From assembly GCF_003259905.1 (NCBI RefSeq), contig NZ_QLMG01000001.1:62001-126000 (forward strand): a stretch of DNA of 64,000 nucleotides, given 5' to 3'. The DNA comes from Salipiger aestuarii. Lineage in GTDB: Bacteria > Pseudomonadota > Alphaproteobacteria > Rhodobacterales > Rhodobacteraceae. The notes under the pieces are model-generated. The model did not search any database. It was not told the DNA's origin and worked only from the letters and a program-made list of their open reading frames with translations. The position numbers were made by a program, and so were the translations under genes. Positions 55,003-62,917 of the stretch are shown here, piece by piece (positions within the stretch are counted from its first letter, which is position 1; every line of letters starts with the position of its first letter).

Positions 55003-55980
55003 TCAGGCTTTCGGGCGATAGCCATGAAGGATCTTGAAGCGGCTGTTGCCGGCGATTTCTTCGAAATGCCTGAAATCGGTCTCAAGCTGGGATTCATAGG
55101 GAAGGTGGCGGTTGGCCACCAGCCAAAGGTTGCCCGAGGGTTTCAACATCTTGCGCGCGGCCGTGATGAAGGCGCGCCCAAGCGCGGGATCGGGGGCGCG
55201 ACCGATATGAAAGGGCGGGTTCATCACCACCGCGTCAAGCCGTTCGGGCGCGGCCCAGGTGCGTGCGTTGGCCCAGTGGAACCGGGCGCGCGGGTCGGCA
55301 ATGTTCTTTTCGGCGCAGTCCAGCGCGGTGCGATCGGCTTCGACAAGGTGCAGCGTCGCGATGGTGTCGCGCGACAGCAGTCCGGCGGCGAGCCCGCCCC
55401 ATCCCGCGCCCAGATCCGCCACCTGCGTGCCAAGCTTGTCGGGCAGGGCGCCCAGCAGCATGTCGGTGCCCGGATCCTGCGCATCGGCGGAAAACACTCC
55501 CGGCGCGGTCCACATGCCCATGCCGTTCAATGCTGGCCCGCGCGCCCAGTCGGCAAAGTCGGGCGTGCTGTCGAACCAGAAACACTTGCCATGCGCTTTC
55601 GACACCTGCCCGGTCAACGGCACCCGCGCGCGGATTGCCTTGAGCAGCGGTTCGATCCCGTCTGTCTTGGGACCGTCCACGACGATGCGGCCGGTGGGCA
55701 CGGCGGCGCAGGCTTCGGCGATGCGCGATTCCGACAGTTCGCGGGCGCGGGCGGGGAACACCACGGCGGCGTCAAACCTGCCCTCGGCGGCAAGCGCCAC
55801 GTTGACGCCCCGCTGCGCCCAGGCGTCATGATCGGGGGCAAAGCGTTGCACCACGGTACAGCGGTCCAGCGGCAGGGCATGGCTCATCAGGTCGCCGGGC
55901 GCGCCGATGACCAGGATGCATCCATCTTTGGGCAGGGTCATTCCCGCCTCGGCGGCAAAGCTCAGTCTGTCGATTGTCAT
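55003..55980 (-). CDS. rsmC: RsmC-like rRNA/small-molecule methyltransferase
   Basis: 325 residues in two tandem methyltransferase-like halves, as in RsmC (16S rRNA m2G1207 methyltransferase): the N-terminal half (LVIGAPGDLMSHALPLDRCT) has lost its cofactor loop, while the C-terminal half has the SAM motif QVADLGAGWGGLAAGLLSRD and the N-P-P-F catalytic motif in AVVMNPPFHIG. Family phrases FWFDSTPDFADWARGPALNG and GVFSADAQDPGTDMLLGAL precede it. Cytoplasmic, modifies ribosomes. Start 24 bases after the clpS stop, so coupled or co-transcribed. Confidence 0.88.
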   Translation of the reverse strand: MTIDRLSFAAEAGMTLPKDGCILVIGAPGDLMSHALPLDRCTVVQRFAPDHDAWAQRGVNVALAAEGRFDAAVVFPARARELSESRIAEACAAVPTGRIVVDGPKTDGIEPLLKAIRARVPLTGQVSKAHGKCFWFDSTPDFADWARGPALNGMGMWTAPGVFSADAQDPGTDMLLGALPDKLGTQVADLGAGWGGLAAGLLSRDTIATLHLVEADRTALDCAEKNIADPRARFHWANARTWAAPERLDAVVMNPPFHIGRAPDPALGRAFITAARKMLKPSGNLWLVANRHLPYESQLETDFRHFEEIAGNSRFKILHGYRPKA

Positions 55981-56004
55981 GGTCGGGCCGGAAAAGCTGC
56001 CGGC

Positions 56005-56367
56005 CTACTCCTTTTCCATGGTGCATTGCAGCGGATGCTGGTGGCGCCGCGCAAAATCCATCACCTGTCCGACCTTGGTTTCGGCGATCTCATGGCTGAA
56101 GACGCCGACCACGGCGACGCCTTTCTTGTGAACGGTGAGCATGATTTCGAACGCCTGGGCGTGAGTCATGCCAAAGAACCGTTCCAGCACATGGACCACG
56201 AATTCCATCGGAGTGTAATCGTCGTTCAGCAAAAGCACCTTGTATAGCGGCGGGCGCTTGGTCTTGGGCTTGGTCTGCACCACCACATCGGCATCATCCA
56301 TGCCCCCGTCGTCGTCCGGCGGGGTGTTGGCAAGGCGAAAGGGGTGGTCCGTGATGGTCTGTGTCAT
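56005..56367 (-). CDS. clpS: ATP-dependent Clp protease adaptor ClpS
   Basis: 120 residues from ATG 56367 (ATG 56400 would add 11 residues; neither has a strong ribosome site). The core is unmistakable: [60 protein letters not shown] and [15 protein letters not shown]. ClpS hands N-end-rule substrates to ClpAP; the N-degron pocket residues N-D-D-Y and the pocket methionines/leucines are present. An acidic, low-complexity N-terminal extension ([14 protein letters not shown]) is somewhat longer than usual. Divergent from the HAD gene. Confidence 0.94.
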   Translation of the reverse strand: MTQTITDHPFRLANTPPDDDGGMDDADVVVQTKPKTKRPPLYKVLLLNDDYTPMEFVVHVLERFFGMTHAQAFEIMLTVHKKGVAVVGVFSHEIAETKVGQVMDFARRHQHPLQCTMEKE

Positions 56368-56490
56368 CTCGGTGGCTCGGCTCAGGATCAAACGCGCCAT
56401 GCGAATTGGCGCTTTGCGGTTCAGGGTTCGAAGCGACTATATAAGGCGATGTGCCCCCGGAGGAAAGGGTGCGTAGTGGAGTCCTGTCAC

Positions 56491-57198
56491 ATGGCCATGA
56501 ATTTGCAAACAATTGGTTTCGATGCGGATGACACGCTGTGGCACAACGAACGGTTCTTCAAGCTCACGCAGGAGCGGTTTGCCGAACTGCTGGCCGATCA
56601 CGCCGACACCGCCGATCTGGACGCGCGCCTGCTGGACGCGGAACGGCGCAACGTCGGGCATTACGGGTTCGGCGTGAAGGGGTTCGTGCTGTCGATGATC
56701 GAGACCGCCATCGAGGTCACCGAGGGTCGCGTGCCCGGCAGCGTCATTTCCGACATCATGAAGGCCGGGCAGGACATGCTGGCCCACCCGATAGAATTGC
56801 TGCCCGGTGCGCAGGACGCCATCGAGGCGCTGGCCCCCGACCACCACCTGGTGCTGATCACCAAGGGCGACCTTCTGCATCAGGAACGCAAGCTGGCGCA
56901 GTCCGGCCTTGGCAGCCGTTTCGATGCGGTCGAGATCGTGTCGGACAAGACGCCCGCGACCTACGCCCGCATCTTTGCCGCCAGCCCCGGCGGACCGGAC
57001 GGCGCGATGATGGTGGGCAATTCGCTGAAATCCGACGTGGTTCCGGCGATTGCGTCCGGTGCCTGGGGCGTGCATGTGCCGCATGATCTTGTCTGGGGGC
57101 TGGAACTGGCCGAGGCGCCCGATCATTCACGTTTCGTCGAGCTTGCCGATCTGGGCGGGCTGGCGGCACTTGTCTCGCGGATTCGCGAGGGGGCGTGA
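56491..57198 (+). CDS. HAD-family hydrolase
   Basis: 235 residues from ATG 56491. HAD motif I is QTIGFDADDTLWHNERFF (two aspartates two apart), a helical cap follows, motif II is HLVLITKGD, the motif III lysine is in EIVSDKTPATY, and motif IV is GAMMVGNSLKSDVVPAIASG. The opening DADDTLW pattern is of the YjjG/pyrimidine-nucleotidase subgroup (subfamily IA). It should dephosphorylate small phosphorylated metabolites; the substrate is not readable. It diverges from clpS and precedes the carboxypeptidase gene by 225 bases. Confidence 0.88.
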   Translation: MAMNLQTIGFDADDTLWHNERFFKLTQERFAELLADHADTADLDARLLDAERRNVGHYGFGVKGFVLSMIETAIEVTEGRVPGSVISDIMKAGQDMLAHPIELLPGAQDAIEALAPDHHLVLITKGDLLHQERKLAQSGLGSRFDAVEIVSDKTPATYARIFAASPGGPDGAMMVGNSLKSDVVPAIASGAWGVHVPHDLVWGLELAEAPDHSRFVELADLGGLAALVSRIREGA

Positions 57199-57423
57199 TC
57201 CGGCCCCGAGTCGTATGCCTTAATCCTGCCACAATCGCTTTTCTGGGGGGCGATGCCCCCGAAACCCCCCATATATGGGGAGCCGCTTGACGTAAAAACC
57301 GCAACGGATCAAGCGATTGCAGGGTTTATTTGAAGCGATGCCCGTGCTACGGTCACAGGCAATCAAAACAGACGTTCACCGGGGCTAACCCGGGAACCCG
57401 AGGCAGAAAAAGAGGCAGATACC

Positions 57424-58935
57424 GTGACGGGACGGCACAGGCGTACGCCGGGCCGAGCAGGCCTTCATTTGTTCATGCTCACCTGGTGCTTTCTGATGGC
57501 ACCGGCTCTTGCATTCAGCGCCCCCTACGCGGGGCTGGTGATGGATGCACGCAGCGGCGAGATACTACATTCCGAAAACGCGGAGACGCCGTTACACCCG
57601 GCGTCCCTGACCAAGATGATGACGCTGTATATCGCCTTCGAGGCGGTGCAGCATGGCGAAATCAGCATGGATGATTATGTCACCGTGTCGCGCAATGCCG
57701 CCGCCGAGCCGCCATCCAAGCTGGGCCTGCGACAAGGGCAAAAGATCAAGCTGCGCTATCTCGTGCGTGCGGCGGCGATCAAGTCGGCCAACGACGCGGC
57801 AACGGCGATCGGCGAACATATCGCGGGGTCCGAATCCAGTTTTGCGGCGCGTATGACCCGCACCGCCAAGGCGCTGGGAATGAAGCGGACCACCTTCAAG
57901 AACGCCAACGGTCTGACCCAGTCGGGCCACCTGTCGACGGCGCATGACATGGCGCTGCTGGGGCGGCACATGGTCTATGACTACCCGCAGTATTACAATC
58001 TGTTCTCGCGCATCACCGAAGATGCGGGTCTGCGCCAGGTGTCCAACACCAACCGCCGGTTCCTAGGGGCCTACCAGGGCGCCGACGGGATCAAGACGGG
58101 CTACACCAACGCGGCGGGCTTCAACCTTGTCGCCTCGGCAAAGCGCGGCAACGAACGCATCATCACCGTGGTGTTCGGGGGCCGGTCGACCGCGTCACGC
58201 AATGCCAAGGTCGCCGAGCTGATGGATCTGGGGTTCAAGCGTGCCAAGACCAATGTGGCGATGCGCAAGCCGGGACTGCCGCCGTACCTTGGCAACAGGG
58301 GCCTTGGCAACGTGATGATCGCCGAAAGCGCCAATCCCGATCCCGAAGGCGCGCGCGGCAAGACCATTCGCGTGGTGGCCGCCGCTCCGACCCGGTCGCT
58401 GCGTCCTCTGGCGCGCGCGGGCGCGAAAGGCAGCGACGTGGCGCCGCTGGTGGCCTCGGTCAAGGGCGACATCGAAACCGTTCTTGCCGCGGTGCAGACC
58501 GCCAAGGTCAAGGCCGTATCCGAGGTGGCCGCGCTGGATGTTGCCAGCGCCGGAGATGCTCCTGATGCATCGATCAAGCCGATGCGCCGCCCGGCGGATC
58601 TTGCCGGCGTGCAGCTGGCCAGCGTTCGGGGCGCTGTCCTGACCGACGCCGCCCCGACGCCCGAGCAAGAGGTCGTGACGCGGCTGTCCACATCCGGCGG
58701 GCATCACTGGGGCATCAACGTCGGGCGCTACCCGAACAAGTTCGAAGCTGAAAAGGTGCTGTTGAAGACGTCGCTGATGGAATCGTCGACGCTGGACGGA
58801 TCGCTGCGCAAGGTGGTCGGTCGCGGGGGCGGGTACGACGCCAATTTCATCGGGCTGACCCGTGAAACCGCGGATCTGGCCTGTCGGCGTCTTCAGGCAC
58901 GCCAGGTCATGTGTTTCATGATGGGGCCAAGCTGA
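57424..58935 (+). CDS. D-alanyl-D-alanine carboxypeptidase with SPOR domain
   Basis: 503 residues from GTG 57424; an ATG at 57475 gives a shorter signal and is possible. Signal peptide, then penicillin-binding-protein class C (DacF/PBP5-like): catalytic S61-x2-K64 in PASLTKMM, S121-A-N123 in IKSANDAA and K224-T-G in GIKTGYTN. The C-terminal part has a long, A/V-rich spacer (about 300-420) and a SPOR-like module (about 425-500, HHWGINVGRYPNKFEAEKVL and LACRRLQARQVMCFMMGP) that binds denuded peptidoglycan at division sites. It removes the terminal D-alanine of pentapeptides. A terminator hairpin follows the stop. Confidence 0.95.
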   Translation: MTGRHRRTPGRAGLHLFMLTWCFLMAPALAFSAPYAGLVMDARSGEILHSENAETPLHPASLTKMMTLYIAFEAVQHGEISMDDYVTVSRNAAAEPPSKLGLRQGQKIKLRYLVRAAAIKSANDAATAIGEHIAGSESSFAARMTRTAKALGMKRTTFKNANGLTQSGHLSTAHDMALLGRHMVYDYPQYYNLFSRITEDAGLRQVSNTNRRFLGAYQGADGIKTGYTNAAGFNLVASAKRGNERIITVVFGGRSTASRNAKVAELMDLGFKRAKTNVAMRKPGLPPYLGNRGLGNVMIAESANPDPEGARGKTIRVVAAAPTRSLRPLARAGAKGSDVAPLVASVKGDIETVLAAVQTAKVKAVSEVAALDVASAGDAPDASIKPMRRPADLAGVQLASVRGAVLTDAAPTPEQEVVTRLSTSGGHHWGINVGRYPNKFEAEKVLLKTSLMESSTLDGSLRKVVGRGGGYDANFIGLTRETADLACRRLQARQVMCFMMGPS

Positions 58936-58996
58936 CCAGAGACTGCCTGGACCGGGGGAGACAAGACACCCCGGCCGGGACCTCCAGAAACCTGAT

Positions 58997-59025
58997 GCCC
59001 CCGGACACCTCGCCGGGGGCTTTTT
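58997..59025 (+). terminator. Rho-independent terminator after the carboxypeptidase gene
   Basis: GCCCCCGG (58997-59004) pairs with CCGGGGGC (59013-59020), with an eight-base loop and a T run TTTTT at 59021-59025. It lies 61 bases after the stop of the D-Ala-D-Ala carboxypeptidase gene and 57 bases before the next start, the classical arrangement. Confidence 0.9.
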
Positions 59026-59082
59026 CCTTTGTGCGGAACCCGGTGGGTCTTTCGGGGGTTGACCGGGCAAAAGGAGACTCCG

Positions 59083-59433
59083 ATGTCGATCAAGCTGCCG
59101 AGCCGGTCCTCGCTGTTGTCCATACCCCCGAAAAGGCTGCCCGTGAACCGCGCGCGCCTGATGCCGCTGGCCTATGCGGGCGGATTGTTGGCCATCGGCG
59201 CGGTGTTGCTGATCGCCAAGCCGCGCGTCGGGAATGTGCCCCAGCCCAATCAGATGGGAACCCTGCCGCGCCGCAGCCGCTGGCGCCGCGCCGCCCAAAA
59301 GGGCCGCGACGGGGTGCAGGCGTTCGCGCCGGTGAACGTGACCGATTCGATGGGCCGCTCGCTGATTCTGGGCGGTGCGGCGCTGCTGCTGGCGCGGGTG
59401 CTGGACGAGGTGTCGGGCCGCGACGGGCAGTAG
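59083..59433 (+). CDS. Small membrane protein of unknown function
   Basis: 116 residues, ATG with a strong AAGGAGA nine bases upstream. Two hydrophobic segments (about 26-44, LMPLAYAGGLLAIGAVLLIA, and 91-106, SLILGGAALLLARVLDEV) flank a basic linker RRSRWRRAAQKGRDGVQAF. I recognise no family. The basic cluster would sit on the cytoplasmic side by the positive-inside rule. It is insulated by a terminator upstream. Confidence 0.7.
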   Translation: MSIKLPSRSSLLSIPPKRLPVNRARLMPLAYAGGLLAIGAVLLIAKPRVGNVPQPNQMGTLPRRSRWRRAAQKGRDGVQAFAPVNVTDSMGRSLILGGAALLLARVLDEVSGRDGQ

Positions 59434-59968
59434 GTCGGCCCTAGCGACGGCCCTGCCGGCATGTGTCGCGCATTTCGGGACCGACGGTGATTTCAGGGCC
59501 TGGCCCGGTCGGCACCTCGACAGGCGCCGGGCCACGCAGGACTTTCCCTCAGGATGCCTCCGGTCGTATGGACGGGGGATATGCCGAAATCGGCCTCACG
59601 CAGCAGCATTTCCAGCGCTGTGCTGGCATTGGGGAGGCCGGGGATGGCGGCCCCGGCGGTTTTCATCAGCGGTTCGACCGGCACCGGTCTGCGCCGAGGA
59701 TACCGGGGGCGCAGAAAGGCACGCAGCGCGGCGGCCTCAGCGTCGGCGGGCCCGGTAAAGACGGGCCAGTTCGCCCCTTGGCGCGGTGGTCTGGCGCGGT
59801 GGTCTGGCCCGATGCTCGGGCCCGATGCTCTGGCCGGCGCCCGTGCCCAGTACGAGGCTCACCCTGTGAATGCCCGCCGCGTCCCCGATGCCGCGCGAAT
59901 GCACCGCCTTGCCGGAAAGGCGGGTACGGTGGACATGCATCCGGCTGACCCTGTGGTCGACCAATGCG
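59434..59968. other. 535-base gap with unidentified minus-strand fragments
   Basis: Between the small membrane protein and the ThDP-enzyme stop. A minus-strand reading, in two frames, gives KTAGAAIPGLPNASTALEML and, to its right, DAAGIHRVSLVLGTGAGQSI, which could be pieces of one decayed gene, but I cannot name it. A run of three short GGTCTGGC-type direct repeats is present near 59785-59810 (GGTCTGGCGCGGTGGTCTGG). No ribosome site or intact frame supports a gene. Confidence 0.45.
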
Positions 59969-61663
59969 TTACCCCATCCAGCGTCGCACCGGGGCGGCGG
60001 CCTCTTCCAGGGGCTGGCAGCGCACATCCACCAACGTCGGGCCGTCAAAATCCAGCGCCTCGGCCAGCACGCCGTCCAGCGCGGCGGGGTCGCTGACCGA
60101 ATAGCTTTTGATGCCAAAACCCGCCGCCACCATCGCCTGATCGCTGCGGTTGAAATCGACGTTGTAATACCGCTTGTCGCAATCGTCGCGCTGGCTGGCC
60201 TTGATCCATCCGAACGCGGCATTCGACAGCACGATATAGGTCACCGGCGCGCCGATGCGGGCCACGGTTTCCAGCTCGCCGCAGGCAAAGGCGAAACTGC
60301 CGTCGCCCATCAGGCCCACCACCTTGCTGTGGGGCCTGCCGAACCACACCCCCAGTGCGGCGCCAAGGCAATAGCCCAACGCCCCGTGCGCGCGATTGGT
60401 GATGAACCGCCGCCCCGGCAGGGGGAGCTGGCCGTAGGCGCTCCAATACGGGCAGGATGTGCCGGGGTCCGACACGACGGTGGCGGTTTCGGGCAGCAGG
60501 CGGTTCAGCGCGCCGATGATCATCTCGGGGCGGATCTGGTCGCCCGTGCGCCGGGCGAGGGCTGCAAAGCGGGCGAATTTGCGCGCCTTGATGTCGGCGA
60601 TTGCGGCGGCGCCGCCAAACTGCGGCACCTCGCGGCCCTGCAGCGCGTCGTTCATCGCGTTCAGCGTCAGTTTCAGATCGGCGCAGACCCCCACCTCGGT
60701 CGGGTAATTCGCGCCGATCACCATCGGGTCGCTGTCGATATGCACGATGCGCTGGCCGCGCCTGGGCTGTTCCCAGCGCGCGGTCGTGGTCGATCCGGCG
60801 CGGCACCCCATGAAAACCACCAGATCGGCGGCCTGCATCATCTCCCACGTTTCATCGGTGCCGCCGTTGGACCCCACGACCCCAAGGCACAGCGGATGCG
60901 TATCGGCCAGCGCCCCTTGTCCCGAGATCGACGTGGCGACCGCCAGATCCAGCGCCTCGGAAAATTGCGCAAGCGCGTCCATCGCGCCGGAAATCACCAC
61001 GCCGCCGCCGCAAACCACTAAGGGCCGTTTCGCGGACAGGATTGCGTCGGCGGCCGCCTCGGCCATGCCGGGCGCCGGGGCGGCGCGATGCGCGGGATAG
61101 CTGGCAAGGGCGGGATCGGCCCAGATGTCCTCGGTCAGTACGGCATCGTACTGGATGTCGTAGGGCAGCCCCAGATGCGCCGAACCGGGCCGCCCGGTGG
61201 TCATCGCGCGAAACGCAGCGCGCACCATGCGGGGGATGTGATCGGCGCGGGAAATCACCGTGTTCCACTTGGTCAGCGGGCGCATCAGCGATTCCTGGTC
61301 AACCTGTGTCAGGGGGTATTTGCCATATGAGGCAACGGAAATGTCGGTGGTGATCGACAGCACGGCATAGGACGATTCGTTCGCCTCGATCAGGCCGGGC
61401 AGGATGTAGGTGGCGCCCCCGCCCGACGGCCCTTCGCACACGCCCACACGCCCGGTGACACGGCTGTAGCCGTCGGCCATGTAGCAGGCAGAGCGTTCGT
61501 CGCGGGTCAGCACATGGGTGATGCCATGATCCAGTTGCAGCATGGCGTCGTAGAACGGCAGCGTGGTGTCGCCGCACAGCCCAAAGATATGGGTGACGCC
61601 GTGGGCCTCAAGCGCGCGCACCATGGCTTCGGCGCCGTTCATCCGGTTGCGGTGACCTGCCAT
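59969..61663 (-). CDS. ThDP-dependent enzyme, acetolactate-synthase-like
   Basis: 564 residues from ATG 61663 with GAGGAAGG upstream. Three-domain thiamine-diphosphate enzyme: the N-terminal Pyr domain has the catalytic glutamate E56 in RDERSACYMADGYSRVTGR, a central DHAP-binding-like domain follows (about 190-330, CGGGVVISG), and the PP domain has the Mg2+/ThDP motif GLMGDGSFAFACGELETVAR to LSNAAFGW. The substrate pocket differs from IlvB/G (e.g. GLCGDTTLPFYDAML), so benzoylformate, oxalyl-CoA, acetolactate or sulfoacetaldehyde chemistry are all possible. A divergent GntR gene 67 bases away probably controls it. Not assigned a specific reaction. Confidence 0.85.
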   Translation of the reverse strand: MAGHRNRMNGAEAMVRALEAHGVTHIFGLCGDTTLPFYDAMLQLDHGITHVLTRDERSACYMADGYSRVTGRVGVCEGPSGGGATYILPGLIEANESSYAVLSITTDISVASYGKYPLTQVDQESLMRPLTKWNTVISRADHIPRMVRAAFRAMTTGRPGSAHLGLPYDIQYDAVLTEDIWADPALASYPAHRAAPAPGMAEAAADAILSAKRPLVVCGGGVVISGAMDALAQFSEALDLAVATSISGQGALADTHPLCLGVVGSNGGTDETWEMMQAADLVVFMGCRAGSTTTARWEQPRRGQRIVHIDSDPMVIGANYPTEVGVCADLKLTLNAMNDALQGREVPQFGGAAAIADIKARKFARFAALARRTGDQIRPEMIIGALNRLLPETATVVSDPGTSCPYWSAYGQLPLPGRRFITNRAHGALGYCLGAALGVWFGRPHSKVVGLMGDGSFAFACGELETVARIGAPVTYIVLSNAAFGWIKASQRDDCDKRYYNVDFNRSDQAMVAAGFGIKSYSVSDPAALDGVLAEALDFDGPTLVDVRCQPLEEAAAPVRRWMG

Positions 61664-61692
61664 GCGCGCGCCCTTCCTCAATCGTACCGCAG

Positions 61693-61716
61693 TCTGTATA
61701 CAGCGCCTGATACAGA
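61693..61716. promoter_or_regulatory. Putative GntR operator between the ThDP gene and its regulator
   Basis: TCTGTAT (61693-61699) and ATACAGA (61710-61716) form a perfect inverted repeat, and CTGTATACAG (61694-61703) is itself a palindrome with the TGTATACA core common among FadR-subfamily operators. Within 20-35 bases of both the ThDP gene start (-) and the GntR gene start (+), the expected site for autoregulation and divergent control. Confidence 0.65.
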
Positions 61717-61730
61717 TGAGAAGGACCGGA

Positions 61731-62408
61731 ATGACCGCGCCAAGCAGTGTTGACCGTGTGTATGACGCCCTGCGCGACAGGGCGATCCGATTTGCCTTCA
61801 AGCCGGGCGAACGGATCAATGAATCCGCGCTGACCCGCGCGCTGAACGTCAGCCGCACACCGCTGCGCGAGGCGCTGAACCGGCTGGCCGCCGAGGGCTT
61901 TCTGACGCTGCGCGGGGGGCAGGGGTTTTTCTGCCGCGCGCTGGACCCTGGGCAGGTGCTGGAATTGTACCAGTTGCGCACCGCGCTGGAGGTCGAGGCG
62001 CTGCGGCAGGGCATAATCCGGGCCGATGACGCAACGCTGGCCACGTTCGGGGCGCGGTTCGAAACAACCGACCCGGCCTATGTCGCAACCACCGATCCCG
62101 CGGCGCTTGTCCATATGGACGAAGCGTTTCACCTGTCGGTGGCGGCGTTGTCGGGCAATGGCGAATTGTGCCGGATGCTGAGCAACGTCAACGCACGCAT
62201 CCGCTTTGTGCGCATGGTCAACCTGCGCGAATTGCGCACCGGGCGGAACGCCGGGGATTCGGGCGCGCACCGCCGCATTGCCGCAGCGGTTCTGGCGCGC
62301 GACATCGACGCCGGAGAATCCGCGCTGCGTGGTCACATCGAACGGCGCGGCGAGGAAACGCGGGCGCTGGTGCGGCTGGCATATTGCGAACTGTACGTCC
62401 CCGAATAG
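61731..62408 (+). CDS. GntR/FadR-family transcriptional regulator (FCD domain)
   Basis: 225 residues, ATG with AAGGACC upstream. N-terminal winged HTH: VYDALRDRAIRFAFKPGERI, NESALTRALNVSRTPLREAL and RLAAEGFLTLRGGQGFFC. The C-terminal FCD helical ligand domain has LYQLRTALEVEALRQG and metal-binding-like residues in MDEAFHLSVAALSGN and NLRELR to AHRRIAAAVLARDIDAGES. It probably represses the divergent ThDP gene and releases in response to a carboxylate ligand bound by the FCD domain. Confidence 0.9.
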   Translation: MTAPSSVDRVYDALRDRAIRFAFKPGERINESALTRALNVSRTPLREALNRLAAEGFLTLRGGQGFFCRALDPGQVLELYQLRTALEVEALRQGIIRADDATLATFGARFETTDPAYVATTDPAALVHMDEAFHLSVAALSGNGELCRMLSNVNARIRFVRMVNLRELRTGRNAGDSGAHRRIAAAVLARDIDAGESALRGHIERRGEETRALVRLAYCELYVPE

Positions 62409-62517
62409 CGATGTGCGGCGCGCCGCCCGGCGATGCCGCGCCGGGCTGATCCGGATCAAGGCCGGGCGTCCCGCGCTGTGGTCTTACATGTTCGGAAACC
62501 TGAATATGGAGAACATG

Positions 62518-62853
62518 ATGAGCTACAAGGACACGTTGGCCACCCTCAAGCCGCAGGTCAAAAGCTTCAACACTGCGATTGGCGACACCGCCAGGGGCTT
62601 TGGCGCCATTGCCGCCAGTTTGCACGGAGACGGGGCGCTCAGCCACCAGCACAAGGAATGCGTCGCCCTTGGCATCGCCGTGGCGATCCGGTGCGAGCCG
62701 TGCATTCTGTTGCACACCGAGGCGCTGATCCGCATGGGTACAACGCGGGAGGTAATCGCCGAAGTGCTTGCCGTGGCGGTAGAGATGGGCGGCGGCCCGG
62801 CGGTGATGTACGGGGCAAGGGCGCTGGCGGCCTATGACGAGCTGTCGGGCTGA
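62518..62853 (+). CDS. AhpD-like carboxymuconolactone-decarboxylase-family protein
   Basis: 111 residues from ATG 62518 with GGAGA at six bases. The AhpD-type redox motif is ALGIAVAIRCEPCILLHTEAL, with C59-x2-C62 and the proton-relay H66, and KECVALG carries the glutamate E47. Short all-helical AhpD-like proteins act as thiol peroxidases or as carboxymuconolactone decarboxylases; the CxxC and the size favour the alkylhydroperoxidase type. It lies downstream of the GntR gene by 109 bases and converges with pheT. Confidence 0.88.
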   Translation: MSYKDTLATLKPQVKSFNTAIGDTARGFGAIAASLHGDGALSHQHKECVALGIAVAIRCEPCILLHTEALIRMGTTREVIAEVLAVAVEMGGGPAVMYGARALAAYDELSG

Positions 62854-62863
62854 CCGGGCCGCA

Positions 62864-62901
62864 AAAAAAGGCGCAGCCCCGCGAAGGGGGGCGCGCCTTT
62901 T
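62864..62901. terminator. Bidirectional terminator between ahpD-like gene and pheT
   Basis: AAAAGGCGC (62866-62874) pairs with GCGCCTTTT (62893-62901), enclosing an inner CCCC/GGGG pairing. With A7 on the left (62863-62869) and T4 on the right, it gives a U run in either direction and lies between two converging stops, 62853 and 62918. Confidence 0.85.
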
Positions 62902-62917
62902 CATAAATGCCAAAGGT

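Noticed and set aside
59463-59948. 161-codon open frame on plus in the gap after the small membrane protein
   Set aside because: No ribosome site, no recognisable family, and repeated GGTCTGG units inside it suggest non-coding sequence.
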